Below, in pieces: positions 26,591 through 35,170 of a stretch of 64,000 bases of DNA (the first letter of the stretch is position 1; every line of letters begins with the position of its first letter). This DNA is from Oscillospiraceae bacterium (GTDB taxonomy: Bacteria > Bacillota > Clostridia > Oscillospirales > Ruminococcaceae): positions 124,001-188,000 of the forward strand of contig JAGBCL010000100.1 in NCBI GenBank assembly GCA_018110825.1. The letters run 5' to 3'. The translations under genes were made by a program, and so were the position numbers. The notes below the pieces were generated by a model, which searched no databases, had not been told where the DNA came from, and was given only the letters and a program-made list of their open reading frames with translations.

Positions 26591-26840
26591 AAAAAGAAAA
26601 GCCCCCTGACAAAAGTCAGAGGGCGAATTATCGCGGTACCACCTCAGTTTGTCAAAAGACATGCTTTTGACCTCGAAACGCTTTAACGGGCGTACCCGTG
26701 CACCCCTACTATCCGCAGATTTGTTCAGGGAACAAGCTCAGTGATGTATTCGCCGCAGTTCGTCACCTTTTTGCACCGTCCAAAGGCTCTCTTTATCGGA
26801 ATTATGCGGTTACTTCTTCACTTCGTTGCTGTTGATATAT
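26591..26840 (-). promoter_or_regulatory. T-box leader with tyrosine specifier (UAC)
   Basis: The minus-strand leader has the specifier stem GTGA...TCAC and CCGC/GCGG, with an AGTA/GAA loop. The codon after GAA is TAC (plus 26746-26748), i.e. tyrosine, followed by A. Further along come AGAGAGCC-type stem I elements and the T-box core GGTGGTACCGCG (plus 26632-26643), whose TGGT bulge would pair with an ACCA acceptor end. The terminator GCCCTCTGAC/GTCAGGGGGC with T run (26591-26624) follows. Uncharged tRNA-Tyr should favour antitermination. The first gene downstream is the radical SAM gene; tyrS is fourth. Confidence 0.93.
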
Positions 26841-26846
26841 ATTTGA

Positions 26847-26875
26847 ATAATATCACAATACATCTCATTTGTCAA
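26847..26875 (-). promoter_or_regulatory. Promoter of the T-box operon
   Basis: Minus-strand TTGACA (26870-26875), 17 bp, TATTAT (26847-26852). The -35 box lies in the last codons of the upstream gene. Confidence 0.9.
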
Positions 26876-28148
26876 GTACGATTTCGCTGATATTTACAAA
26901 AGTCAGCCGTGGATCAAGAATATACAGGGTTGTGGAGTCAATATAAAGGTATAAATATTCTTCATCAAGATAAAACCAGCTGTTATGGTCGTCAATATCG
27001 TTGTAATCTCCCTTTCCCCAACCGCAGGTAACATATTTCAGCACCTTTTCCTGACCCTGCTCAAACACAAGTAGCGGGGCAGTATTTTCCGTTATCTCAT
27101 AATACTCTCTGTCAAGCCGCAGGAAAACGTCATTATCCGAAGCAAGCCCGACTTTATACACAGGATTTGTTATAACAATCGGATTTGTGCTTTCGACTCC
27201 GCTGTAACGACCTCTTAAAGCCGTTTCGTTTTTATGTATATCAGTTTGTATAAAAGTATAATCCGATTTATCAAGCGGCTTATCGGAAAGAACGTCACAG
27301 ATTGCAGTATATTCGTCAATCATGTTCCAATTTGTTTCATACAGTGCATATTCCTGTTTTTCTTTATCCTTCATTGACAAGCCATACTCAGTTCGTGTTT
27401 TGCCCCCTGTAATCATTTCCATATACCTTTCTCCTGTGGGAACTTCCAAATGATCAACACGGTCAATCATACACTTATACTTCATTTCGGGAAGGTCAAG
27501 TGTTGGGTCAAAAACATAAATTGCCGCCTCTGCATAAGTAAAATCCGTCGTTATTTCATTCAGCTTGTTTTCTATTATCTCACGGTATTTCTCTGCTTTT
27601 TCGGGATAGCCGTCATAGTACACATAGCACTCCAGATACGGTGAATTTTCTGCAATGAAGCGTTCAAGGTCACCATCAAAATAACCTTTTGCATAATTTT
27701 GCAAACCGCCGTATACAAAATCTTTAAAATAGTCATTATACTCCACATTAACAGTAATCTCGCGGATTGCACCAAGAGTTTCATCATAGAAATATTTCTC
27801 CGTAATCGCCTGACATATTTCATCATTCTGCTTATTGTCCCAGCATTCACCGTTATACCACAAAACTCTGCAATTCTCCGCATACATAAGCACATACCCC
27901 GTAAAGATACCCGAGTCAAACATAAATCCACCCGAATATATTACATCCATATCCGTCACAACAAGCTTTTCGCCGTACTTTTCTTCATAGTATTCAGCGG
28001 CGTCATTTTTAGCAATTCTGCTGTACCACGCTTCTTCAATCTGCTTATCCACTTCAAACAGTTCCCACAGTACAAATCCGACAAAGGCAAGAAAAAGGAA
28101 CAATATTGCTCCAACAACTATAAGTATGATTTTTTTGCTTTTACTCAT
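26865..28148 (-). CDS. Membrane-anchored protein of unknown function
   Basis: A 427-residue protein with one N-terminal membrane segment (about residues 6-31, KIILIVVGAILFLFLAFVGF) and a large, probably extracytoplasmic domain rich in Tyr, Asp and Glu. No family is recognised. It starts at ATG 28148 after GAGGTGA. It is downstream of the terminator of the isomerase-like gene, so it has its own promoter or depends on read-through. Its last codons contain the -35 box of the T-box operon promoter. Confidence 0.7.
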   Translation of the reverse strand: MSKSKKIILIVVGAILFLFLAFVGFVLWELFEVDKQIEEAWYSRIAKNDAAEYYEEKYGEKLVVTDMDVIYSGGFMFDSGIFTGYVLMYAENCRVLWYNGECWDNKQNDEICQAITEKYFYDETLGAIREITVNVEYNDYFKDFVYGGLQNYAKGYFDGDLERFIAENSPYLECYVYYDGYPEKAEKYREIIENKLNEITTDFTYAEAAIYVFDPTLDLPEMKYKCMIDRVDHLEVPTGERYMEMITGGKTRTEYGLSMKDKEKQEYALYETNWNMIDEYTAICDVLSDKPLDKSDYTFIQTDIHKNETALRGRYSGVESTNPIVITNPVYKVGLASDNDVFLRLDREYYEITENTAPLLVFEQGQEKVLKYVTCGWGKGDYNDIDDHNSWFYLDEEYLYLYIDSTTLYILDPRLTFVNISEIVLDK

Positions 28149-28159
28149 TTTGTCACCTC

Positions 28160-28195
28160 ACCAAAAAGGGAACAAGAGTTGCCCCTTGTTCCCGA
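28160..28195 (-). terminator. Terminator after the isomerase-like gene
   Basis: Minus strand GGGAACAAG and CTTGTTCCC arms, then five T residues. Confidence 0.88.
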
Positions 28196-28200
28196 TAATT

Positions 28201-29682
28201 TTAAGCAAATGGATTTTCAGTTTTGTACAGCATACCCTGTGGCTGATTGAAGCCGATTTCTTCTACACCGAGGTAGCGGAACACGTTAAACAGTGCCTTA
28301 CCGTTGTGAGCAAAGGTTACTGCGCCGTGGTGTGGGTATCTGCCCTCGATAAGAACGTGACGATAGAAGCGTCCCATTTCCTTGATTGCGAAAACGCCAA
28401 TGCCGCCGAAGCTCTTTGTTGCAACAGGAAGAACCTCGCCCTCTGCAACATACGCACGAAGCTTTGCGTCAGCTGTGCTCTGGAGGCGGAAGAATGTAAT
28501 TTTTGAAGGTGCGATATCGCCCTCAAGAGTACCTCTTGTGATGTCAGGCTCCTTGTCAGGCTCAAGTCCTCTGTGCATAATAAGCTGATACTTCATTGTG
28601 CGTGTGGAAAGCTTGCAAGCGGCTGTGTTACCGCAGTGGAAGCCCATAAATGTATCTGTGTGCTTGTAGTCGAACTTGCCCTTGATATCGTTGAGGTACA
28701 TATCAGCAGGAACGCTGTTGTTGATATCGAGGAGTGTTACAACATCGTCGGAAACGCACTGACCAATGAATTCGCTGAGTGCACCGTAAATATCAACCTC
28801 ACACGCAACAGGGATACCCTTTGCGTTCATTCGGCTGTTTACGTAGCAAGGCACAAAGCCGAACTGTGTCTGGAATGCAGGCCAGCACTTGTTTGCGAAA
28901 ACAACATACTCACGGCTGCCCTTGTGTTCCTCAGCCCAGTCGAGAAGTGTTGCTTCGTACTGTGCAAGCTTCGGAAGGATACCTGCCATCTTGTTGCCAT
29001 CGCCCAGTTCAGCCTCCATATCTGCGATTATTGCAGGGATACGGCTGTCGTTTGCGTGCTCATTATATGCGGCAAAAAGGTCAAGCTCGGAGTTTTCCTC
29101 AATCTCAACGCCGATGTTGTAAAGCTGTGCGATAGGAGCGTTACAAGCGAGGAAATCCTGTGGACGTGGGCCGAATGTGATAATCTTCAGGTTTGCAAGA
29201 CCGAGGAGTGTTCTTGCGATTGGCACGAATTCAGCAATCATATCAGCTGTTTCGGAAGCTGTACCGACTGGATATTCAGGTATGTAAGCCTTTACGTTTC
29301 TCAGACCGAGGTTGTAACTTGCGTTGAGCATACCGCAGTATGCGTCGCCTCTGCCGTCGATAAGTGTGTTGGATGATTCTTCAGCAGCTGCAACAAACAT
29401 TACAGGCGCACCGAACTGCTTTGCGAGAAGTGTTTCGGAAGTTTCAGGGCCAAAGTTGCCGAGGTACATAACGAGAGCATTGACTCCAGCCTTTTTCATA
29501 TCCTCAATAGCTGCAAGCATATGCTTTTCATTTTCAACAGTTACGGGACATTCATAGATTTCGATATTTTTTTCCTTACAAGCCTTTACAACCTCACTGC
29601 GGCGTCTTTCGGAAAGCTCCATAGGGAAGCAGTCACGGCTTACAGCGCAGATACCAAGCTTTACAACAGGCATATTGTTCAT
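28201..29682 (-). CDS. L-fucose/L-arabinose isomerase family protein
   Basis: A 493-residue protein of the FucI/AraA-like fold family, which interconverts aldose and ketose sugars with a bound metal ion. The N-terminal part (LGICAVSRDCFPMELSERR) and central motifs (VMYLGNFGPETSETLL, FANKCWPAFQTQFGFVPC, ALSEFIGQCVSD, TFMGFHCGNTAAC) fit this group, which contains many members with undefined sugar. Length is typical. It starts at ATG 29682 with GGAG 9 bases upstream; a second Met three codons in is too far from that site. It is co-transcribed with a lipoprotein gene 20 bases upstream. The true substrate is not predictable. Confidence 0.78.
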   Translation of the reverse strand: MNNMPVVKLGICAVSRDCFPMELSERRRSEVVKACKEKNIEIYECPVTVENEKHMLAAIEDMKKAGVNALVMYLGNFGPETSETLLAKQFGAPVMFVAAAEESSNTLIDGRGDAYCGMLNASYNLGLRNVKAYIPEYPVGTASETADMIAEFVPIARTLLGLANLKIITFGPRPQDFLACNAPIAQLYNIGVEIEENSELDLFAAYNEHANDSRIPAIIADMEAELGDGNKMAGILPKLAQYEATLLDWAEEHKGSREYVVFANKCWPAFQTQFGFVPCYVNSRMNAKGIPVACEVDIYGALSEFIGQCVSDDVVTLLDINNSVPADMYLNDIKGKFDYKHTDTFMGFHCGNTAACKLSTRTMKYQLIMHRGLEPDKEPDITRGTLEGDIAPSKITFFRLQSTADAKLRAYVAEGEVLPVATKSFGGIGVFAIKEMGRFYRHVLIEGRYPHHGAVTFAHNGKALFNVFRYLGVEEIGFNQPQGMLYKTENPFA

Positions 29683-29702
29683 AATATTATTCTCCTTAAA
29701 AA

Positions 29703-30368
29703 TTATTTTTCTTCAGCAGCAGTTGTTCCATCAATTGCAACCTCTGTCTTAACTGCCTTTTCAATGATTTCAATTGAAAAATATGTACCGTAATAGCCAT
29801 CAGTACCATTTACATTATCATATCTTTCAACCATTGTAAACACAATATTATAGGATGGGCAATCATACTTCTGAGTATATGTAAGATTCATATCCATACC
29901 CTCTGTACCAGTCATTGCACCAACAGGCTCAGCACCATGTTTCTTTGCAAGCTCAGCGGTTTTATCCTTAAAATATTTTGTAGCAGTATCGCGGTCAAGC
30001 AGGCAAGTTACCTCAGACATATAACCGTCAAGATAAATTTCGTCATCTCCCTTTACAGTACGGAAATTATATGTAATGATTGAGTCATCCACATAAAAAT
30101 ATGTATGGTCAGGAGCAATTACATCACGAAGTGTATTAAGCTCTGTATCAGTATTAACACTCCAGATTGTTGTATCGTCCTCATAATAAAGTTCAACACC
30201 GTCAGGCTGGAGAGAAACAATTTTTGTAAGGGGCATACCGAGCTTAACCTTTGTGAGAATACCTGCATAGGCATTTTCAGAAACCGTTGTTTCCTCGTCC
30301 TTGCCGCAGGCGGTAAGACAGGTAAGCGACATAGCAACTGCAAGTATTAAAGTGAGTATTTTTTTCAT
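29703..30368 (-). CDS. Putative lipoprotein
   Basis: A 221-residue protein with a lipoprotein signal (MKKILTLILAVAMSLTCLTA followed by Cys-Gly-Lys; lipobox LTAC at about residues 18-21), so it should be anchored on the outer face of the cytoplasmic membrane. The mature domain of about 200 residues is not recognised. It precedes the isomerase-like gene by 20 bases in one operon, but it does not resemble an ABC sugar-binding protein, being too small. Confidence 0.78.
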   Translation of the reverse strand: MKKILTLILAVAMSLTCLTACGKDEETTVSENAYAGILTKVKLGMPLTKIVSLQPDGVELYYEDDTTIWSVNTDTELNTLRDVIAPDHTYFYVDDSIITYNFRTVKGDDEIYLDGYMSEVTCLLDRDTATKYFKDKTAELAKKHGAEPVGAMTGTEGMDMNLTYTQKYDCPSYNIVFTMVERYDNVNGTDGYYGTYFSIEIIEKAVKTEVAIDGTTAAEEK

Positions 30369-30420
30369 TCTTCATCATTCCTTTGTTACAAAAAGTTTCA
30401 GATAGTTTGCAATTATTTAT

Positions 30421-30449
30421 ATAATACTACAAATTTACCAAAAAGTCAA
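30421..30449 (-). promoter_or_regulatory. Promoter of the lipoprotein-isomerase operon
   Basis: Minus-strand TTGACT (30444-30449), 17 bp, TATTAT (30421-30426). It is divergent from the GH130 promoter. Confidence 0.83.
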
Positions 30450-30471
30450 CGATTTCAGCATCGTTTTCTAT

Positions 30472-30500
30472 TGAATTTTTTATGAAGATGTTGTATAATA
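30472..30500 (+). promoter_or_regulatory. Promoter of the GH130 gene
   Basis: TTGAAT, 17 bp, TATAAT just upstream of the GH130 ribosome site. Confidence 0.75.
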
Positions 30501-30531
30501 TGTTCAATAATTGAAGTGAGAGGAGCTTTTT

Positions 30532-31713
30532 ATGACTGAATTTGAAAAGAACTCGGCAAAGGTTATTGCCGATTATGAGGCACTTATCAATCGCCGCAAT
30601 GTCAAGGCAGGACGCTACAATGGTATTTATGATGTTTGGAAATATCCTGTACTTACTGCACTTCACGCACCTTACATCTGGAAATATGATATGAACCCCG
30701 AAACAAATCCACATTTTATGGAAAGACTCGGCATAAATGCTGTACTCAACTCAGGTGCAATTGAGCTTGACGGCAAGTTCTACCTTGTTGCACGTGTTGA
30801 AGGTAACGACAGAAAGTCTTTCTTTGCTGTTGCGGAAAGTGAAAGTCCTGTTGACGGTTTCCGCTTCTGGGATTTCCCTGTTCAGCTTCCTGATACTTGT
30901 CCCGAAGAAACAAACGTATATGATATGCGTCTGACAAAGCACGCTGACGGCTGGATTTACGGCGTATTCTGCTCTGAAAGCAAGGATACTTCCTCAAATG
31001 ACCTTTCCGCTGCTGTTGCACAGGCTGGTATCGTGCGTACAAAGGACCTCAAGACATGGGAAAGACTTCCTAACCTTAAATCAAAATCACCGCAACAGAG
31101 AAATGTTGTTCTTCACCCTGAATTCGTTGACGGAAAGTACGCTTTCTACACACGTCCTCAGGATGATTTCATTCAGACAGGCTCAGGCGGAGGCGTTTGC
31201 TTCGGTCTTGTTGAGGATATCAACAACCCTGTTATCTGCACAGAAGAAGTGGTTATTTCTCCGAGAATTTACCACACAATCACAGAAGTAAAGAACGGTG
31301 CAGGTGCTGTTCCTATCAAGACTGAAAAGGGCTGGATTCACATTGCTCACGGCGTAAGAAACACAGCCGCAGGTTTAAGATACGTTATTTACGTTTTTGC
31401 AACAGACCTTAACGACCCATCAAAGCTTATCGCTTCCCCGTCAGGATTTTTCATTGCTCCTCACGGCTATGAGCGTGTAGGTGATGTTTCAAATGTTGCT
31501 TTCACAAATGGTGCAATTGTACGTGACAATGGCGAGGTTTACATCTACTACGCTTCTTCCGATACAAGACTTCACGTTGCTTCAACAACTCTTGACAAGC
31601 TTATTGATTATACTTTCAACACACCTTCCGACCCGCTTCGCTCTGTTGACTGCGTAAAGCAGAGGTGCGAACTGATAGCGAAAAATCTTGAATACATGAA
31701 AAACAACAAATAA
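30532..31713 (+). CDS. GH130 phosphorylase, probably 4-O-beta-D-mannosyl-D-glucose phosphorylase
   Basis: A 393-residue GH130 protein. It resembles the GH130 subgroup-1 enzymes such as RaMP1 of Ruminococcus albus, which phosphorolyse mannosyl-glucose to mannose 1-phosphate and glucose in beta-mannan use. Landmarks: [20 protein letters not shown], the conserved [21 protein letters not shown] carrying the general-acid Asp region, and a C-terminal [18 protein letters not shown] strand ([14 protein letters not shown] here). Length matches. It starts at ATG 30532 after GAGGAG. The mannobiose epimerase and second GH130 gene that accompany it in R. albus are not in this window. The substrate assignment is by resemblance. 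Confidence 0.8.
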   Translation: MTEFEKNSAKVIADYEALINRRNVKAGRYNGIYDVWKYPVLTALHAPYIWKYDMNPETNPHFMERLGINAVLNSGAIELDGKFYLVARVEGNDRKSFFAVAESESPVDGFRFWDFPVQLPDTCPEETNVYDMRLTKHADGWIYGVFCSESKDTSSNDLSAAVAQAGIVRTKDLKTWERLPNLKSKSPQQRNVVLHPEFVDGKYAFYTRPQDDFIQTGSGGGVCFGLVEDINNPVICTEEVVISPRIYHTITEVKNGAGAVPIKTEKGWIHIAHGVRNTAAGLRYVIYVFATDLNDPSKLIASPSGFFIAPHGYERVGDVSNVAFTNGAIVRDNGEVYIYYASSDTRLHVASTTLDKLIDYTFNTPSDPLRSVDCVKQRCELIAKNLEYMKNNK

Positions 31714-31717
31714 CAAT

Positions 31718-31758
31718 AAAAATACGGCACTTTCTTAATTTGAAAGTGCCGTATTTTT
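31718..31758. terminator. Bidirectional terminator between GH130 and galK
   Basis: AAAAATACGGCACTTTC and GAAAGTGCCGTATTTTT arms, 7-nt loop. It serves both convergent genes. Confidence 0.92.
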
Positions 31759-33002
31759 TACAATACTTTTGTGCCGCCGACAGGTCTTATGTAGAGATTA
31801 TAACAGCTTCCCTCACCAAAGAGATGCTCCATTTCAGAAATGAATTTATCAAGCAGGTCATTCGGGACAAAAGCCTGAATTGTTCCTGCAAATCCGCCAC
31901 CATGCACTCGGCATGCTCCTCTTCCGTTCAGGACACGTTCAGCTGTATAGAGTCCGAGGACAACGCCCTGTTCTCTTGAATCAACTGTTGCAAAAATATT
32001 CTGAAGGTACTTGAATGAACTGTTTCCACTGGCATTTACTTCTCTGAGGAATGCGTCCAGGTCACCTCTTCTGAGAGCATTTGCTTCACGGTCAACACGC
32101 TCGTTCTCATCAAAGAAATGAAACGCTCTTGAAACAGCTCTGTCACCGCAGGCTTTACGTACTTCATCCACCTTTTCCCAGAGCTGTTCACGGGTTATAT
32201 CACGAAGCTCATTCTTGCCGAAGAACTGTGCAACAGACTTCATTTCAACAGGAATTGCCGCATATTCCGGAGTAAGGTTAGCGTGACTTCCCTTTGTATC
32301 AACGATGCAAAGGCTGTGTCCGCTTTCTGCAAAGTTATAGCTGATTGCGTCGATTACAGGATTTGCTGTATCTGCAAAATCAATCTCGATAAAGCCGCCT
32401 ACGGAAGATGCCATCTGGTCCATAAGTCCGCTTGGCTTACCGAAGTGAGCATTTTCAGCGTACTGAGCAATCTGAGCAATCTTTACTGCAGTTACCTTGC
32501 CACCGTTGTAAAGGTGGGAAAGAATTGTTCCGATAAGAACTTCAAATGCAGCCGAGGAAGAAATACCGCTTCCCTTGAGGACGTTTGAAGTAGTATATGC
32601 CTTGAAGCCGCCGATGCTGAAGCCATCTTTTTTAAGTCCATCTGCAACACCTCGGATAAGTGCGGCGGAGGTGTTCTTATCCTCTTCCTTTATGGAAAGG
32701 TCAGCTGTGTCAACTGTATCCTGAGGGAATCCCTCAGACTTAACGGTAATAATTCCATCATCTGTAGGTGTTACAAAAGCGATGACGTCAAGTCCTACTG
32801 CTGCTGCAAGAACCTTGCCGCGGTTGTGGTCGGTATGGTTACCGCCTACTTCGGTACGTCCCGAAGCTGAGAAAATCATAAGATTTTCAGTTGTGCCAAA
32901 AAGCTCCTCAAAAGATTTCTCTGCCTTTGCATAACGTTCCTGCTGAAACGCAAGCATTTTTTCCCCATAAAGCTTGACAAGCATATTGTCGATATTTTTC
33001 AT
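31758..33002 (-). CDS. galK: Galactokinase
   Basis: A 414-residue GHMP kinase that phosphorylates galactose at C1 in the Leloir pathway. The N-terminal galactokinase signature appears in the form GRTEVGGNHTDHNRGK. The ATP loop is LKGSGISSSAAFEVLIG, and the C-terminal GHMP motif is RVHGGGFAGTIQAFV. Length is normal. Its ATG overlaps the stop of the EamA gene (ATGA), with AAAGGAG upstream. It is the last gene of rodA-eamA-galK, a mixed operon. galT and galE are not in the window. The clostridial-type GRTEVGGNHTDH signature is common in this lineage. Confidence 0.93.
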   Translation of the reverse strand: MKNIDNMLVKLYGEKMLAFQQERYAKAEKSFEELFGTTENLMIFSASGRTEVGGNHTDHNRGKVLAAAVGLDVIAFVTPTDDGIITVKSEGFPQDTVDTADLSIKEEDKNTSAALIRGVADGLKKDGFSIGGFKAYTTSNVLKGSGISSSAAFEVLIGTILSHLYNGGKVTAVKIAQIAQYAENAHFGKPSGLMDQMASSVGGFIEIDFADTANPVIDAISYNFAESGHSLCIVDTKGSHANLTPEYAAIPVEMKSVAQFFGKNELRDITREQLWEKVDEVRKACGDRAVSRAFHFFDENERVDREANALRRGDLDAFLREVNASGNSSFKYLQNIFATVDSREQGVVLGLYTAERVLNGRGACRVHGGGFAGTIQAFVPNDLLDKFISEMEHLFGEGSCYNLYIRPVGGTKVL

Positions 33003-33898
33003 ATACTATTCTCCTTTTCAGTTTTTATATTCAACATTGCAAGCGAAACCGCCACAAATATTATTCCAATTATTCCTAAAGCACTGAGCGATTCATCGAA
33101 AACGATTACTCCCACAAGAGTTGCAACAACAGGCTCAATTGTTGCCATAACCGAAGCCTTACCAGCTTCAACTGTACGCAGTCCCAACGTATAAACGAGG
33201 TATGGCAGAACAGTTACCACCAGGGCAAGTACTGCTCCCCAACCGATTATCTGCGGATTTACGGAAATTTTCTCTGTAAGGTCAGGTAAATCTGCTAAAG
33301 GCAGCACACCCACTGCCGCAAAAACAAATGTATAAAGCGTTATGGTAATGCTGTTGTAGCCACGTTTCAATGCATATTCGCCGAAGATTGTGTACAGTGC
33401 ATAGCCAAAGGCTGAACCAAGTCCTGTCAGCACACCTATAGCATTAAGTGCAAGGCTGCCATCTGCGGCACCGGTTACCATTGCACATCCGACAAATGCA
33501 ACTGCGGCGGCAATGATTTTTCTTGCGGTAAGCTTTTCCTTAAACAAGAAAAGTGACATTATCATTACCATGATAGGTGCTGTATAAAGCAGTACAGCTG
33601 CCGCGGAAAGTGATGTAAGAGTTATTGTGCGGAAATAGCAGAAGTTGAAAAACACGATACTGCATATTCCCGTGCCGAAAAAGCACCAGCAGTCACGAAG
33701 CTTTATTTTAAACAGCTTACGGTCATAAACAAGCGTTACTGCCGTCATCATAATTGCTGTAAACACTGCACGGAGGGCAACTATCTGCATTGAGGTTATT
33801 CCGTATTTATCAAGATTTCTGACAAACAGACCCATAAGTCCCCACAGCACACCTGCGGTTATAATCAGTATGGGTCCGACAAATTTTTTCTTTTCCAT
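32999..33898 (-). CDS. EamA-family (drug/metabolite) transporter
   Basis: A 299-residue membrane protein with ten predicted helices in two EamA repeats (about residues 8-135 and 150-290). Typical are ITAGVLWGLMGLFVRNL at the start of repeat one and the E-P-V motif region ATIEPVVATLVGVIVFDES near the end of repeat two. Substrates in this family vary (amino acids, nucleotides, drugs). The start is uncertain: I chose the ATG at 33898, with a weak GGA site, though a TTG at 33916 directly behind the rodA stop is possible. It overlaps galK by four bases. Confidence 0.87.
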   Translation of the reverse strand: MEKKKFVGPILIITAGVLWGLMGLFVRNLDKYGITSMQIVALRAVFTAIMMTAVTLVYDRKLFKIKLRDCWCFFGTGICSIVFFNFCYFRTITLTSLSAAAVLLYTAPIMVMIMSLFLFKEKLTARKIIAAAVAFVGCAMVTGAADGSLALNAIGVLTGLGSAFGYALYTIFGEYALKRGYNSITITLYTFVFAAVGVLPLADLPDLTEKISVNPQIIGWGAVLALVVTVLPYLVYTLGLRTVEAGKASVMATIEPVVATLVGVIVFDESLSALGIIGIIFVAVSLAMLNIKTEKENSI

Positions 33899-33916
33899 CA
33901 AAGGTGTTCCAATCAA

Positions 33917-35077
33917 TTAATTTGCGTCATAGAATACGCGGTAATTCTTTTCAGAATGAGCATAAACACTCATTACAAGCCCGATACAGATGAACATACT
34001 CACCATGCTTGAACCGCCCTGACTTACAAATGGAAGCGGCACGCCGATTACCGGAAGCACACCCAGAACCATACCCAAATTCAGCACACAGTGAATAAAC
34101 ATCATCGAGAACACACCCACACAGATATTTCTGCCGAGTTCGTCCTTGGCAATTCGGCTGTCGGCAAGGATTTTCAGGCACACAAAAGCAAGCATCGTTA
34201 CAAGTCCTATACAACCAAGGAAACCAAGGCATTGACCCACATAGGTAAATATGAAGTCATTCTGCACCTCAGGAACATGGACATATTCCTCAGCAAAAAG
34301 TCCTTTGCCGAAAAGCTGTCCCGAACCGAGAGCGAGCTTGCCCCAATACTGCTGATATGCTATATCTGTAAATTCGGGGTTGCTCATTGGGTTTTCCTCA
34401 AAGAGCACAAGGAAACGGAGTTTTTGGTGGGGCTGCATAATTTTTGTCCACAATATCCACACTGCGAAAGGAAGTGCTATTACACAAGGCAGGATATATT
34501 TCCATGATAAACCCGCTGCAAACATCATACATGCGAACATTACAAAGAAAACAATTGCCGTACCGTCGTCACCCTGTGCAACAATTATCATGGTTGGTAC
34601 TGCACCGTGAATACACAGCAAAATCATATTCATGGGGTGATTTAACTTATCGCCCACCTTTGATAAATGCAGAGCAAAGGTCATAATAAATGCAATTTTC
34701 AGAAATTCCGAAGGCTGAAGCGTTGTAAAGCCAAGGTCAATCCACGCAGCGTCATCGGCACTTTCAACCGGCTTATACACCAGCGACGTAAAAGTAAGCA
34801 GGGTTAGTCCCAGTGCACCGGGACCGTACAGAAACCATAGTTTTGTAAATTTATGATAATCAAGCGCTGACATAATAAGAGCAATTAATGCGCCTATCCC
34901 AAGACAGAGAAGCTGCATTTTGTACATTCGGGAATCCTTTGTAGAGGTTACGCCATTCTGAACGAGAGAGTACATAAGCAGAACAGAAAATCCTGAAACA
35001 AGGCACACAGCAATAAAAAGCTGCTTATCAAGCTTACGGAAATAGCGCCACACTGCCTTGAAGATTTTCTTTACCAT
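33917..35077 (-). CDS. rodA: Peptidoglycan polymerase RodA (SEDS family)
   Basis: A 386-residue SEDS protein with about ten membrane segments. These polymerise lipid II into glycan strands together with a class B PBP during elongation. Diagnostic stretches: FTTLQPSEFLKIAFIMTFA, VAQGDDGTAIVF (with the catalytic Asp region), GSGQLFGKGL, and the C-terminal GVPLPFVSQGGSSMVS. Similarity is to RodA rather than FtsW by the short N-terminus and the LQPSE context, but this call is moderate. I chose the ATG at 35077 because GGGAG precedes it by 8 bases. It is first in an operon with a transporter and galK, an unusual grouping. Confidence 0.9.
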   Translation of the reverse strand: MVKKIFKAVWRYFRKLDKQLFIAVCLVSGFSVLLMYSLVQNGVTSTKDSRMYKMQLLCLGIGALIALIMSALDYHKFTKLWFLYGPGALGLTLLTFTSLVYKPVESADDAAWIDLGFTTLQPSEFLKIAFIMTFALHLSKVGDKLNHPMNMILLCIHGAVPTMIIVAQGDDGTAIVFFVMFACMMFAAGLSWKYILPCVIALPFAVWILWTKIMQPHQKLRFLVLFEENPMSNPEFTDIAYQQYWGKLALGSGQLFGKGLFAEEYVHVPEVQNDFIFTYVGQCLGFLGCIGLVTMLAFVCLKILADSRIAKDELGRNICVGVFSMMFIHCVLNLGMVLGVLPVIGVPLPFVSQGGSSMVSMFICIGLVMSVYAHSEKNYRVFYDAN

Positions 35078-35111
35078 AAACTGCACTCCCTTCATTAAAA
35101 ATTTCAGTTTA

Positions 35112-35140
35112 ATTATAACGCATTATGCTGTTCATTTCAA
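35112..35140 (-). promoter_or_regulatory. Promoter of the rodA operon
   Basis: Minus-strand TTGAAA (35135-35140), 17 bp, TATAAT (35112-35117). Confidence 0.8.
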
Positions 35141-35170
35141 GCAATTTCCCAAATTGGTTCCGAATTGTAA

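Noticed and set aside
28573..29376. A 267-codon plus-strand frame opposite the isomerase-like gene
   Set aside because: Cys-rich shadow of a well-supported minus-strand gene, without motifs or ribosome site.
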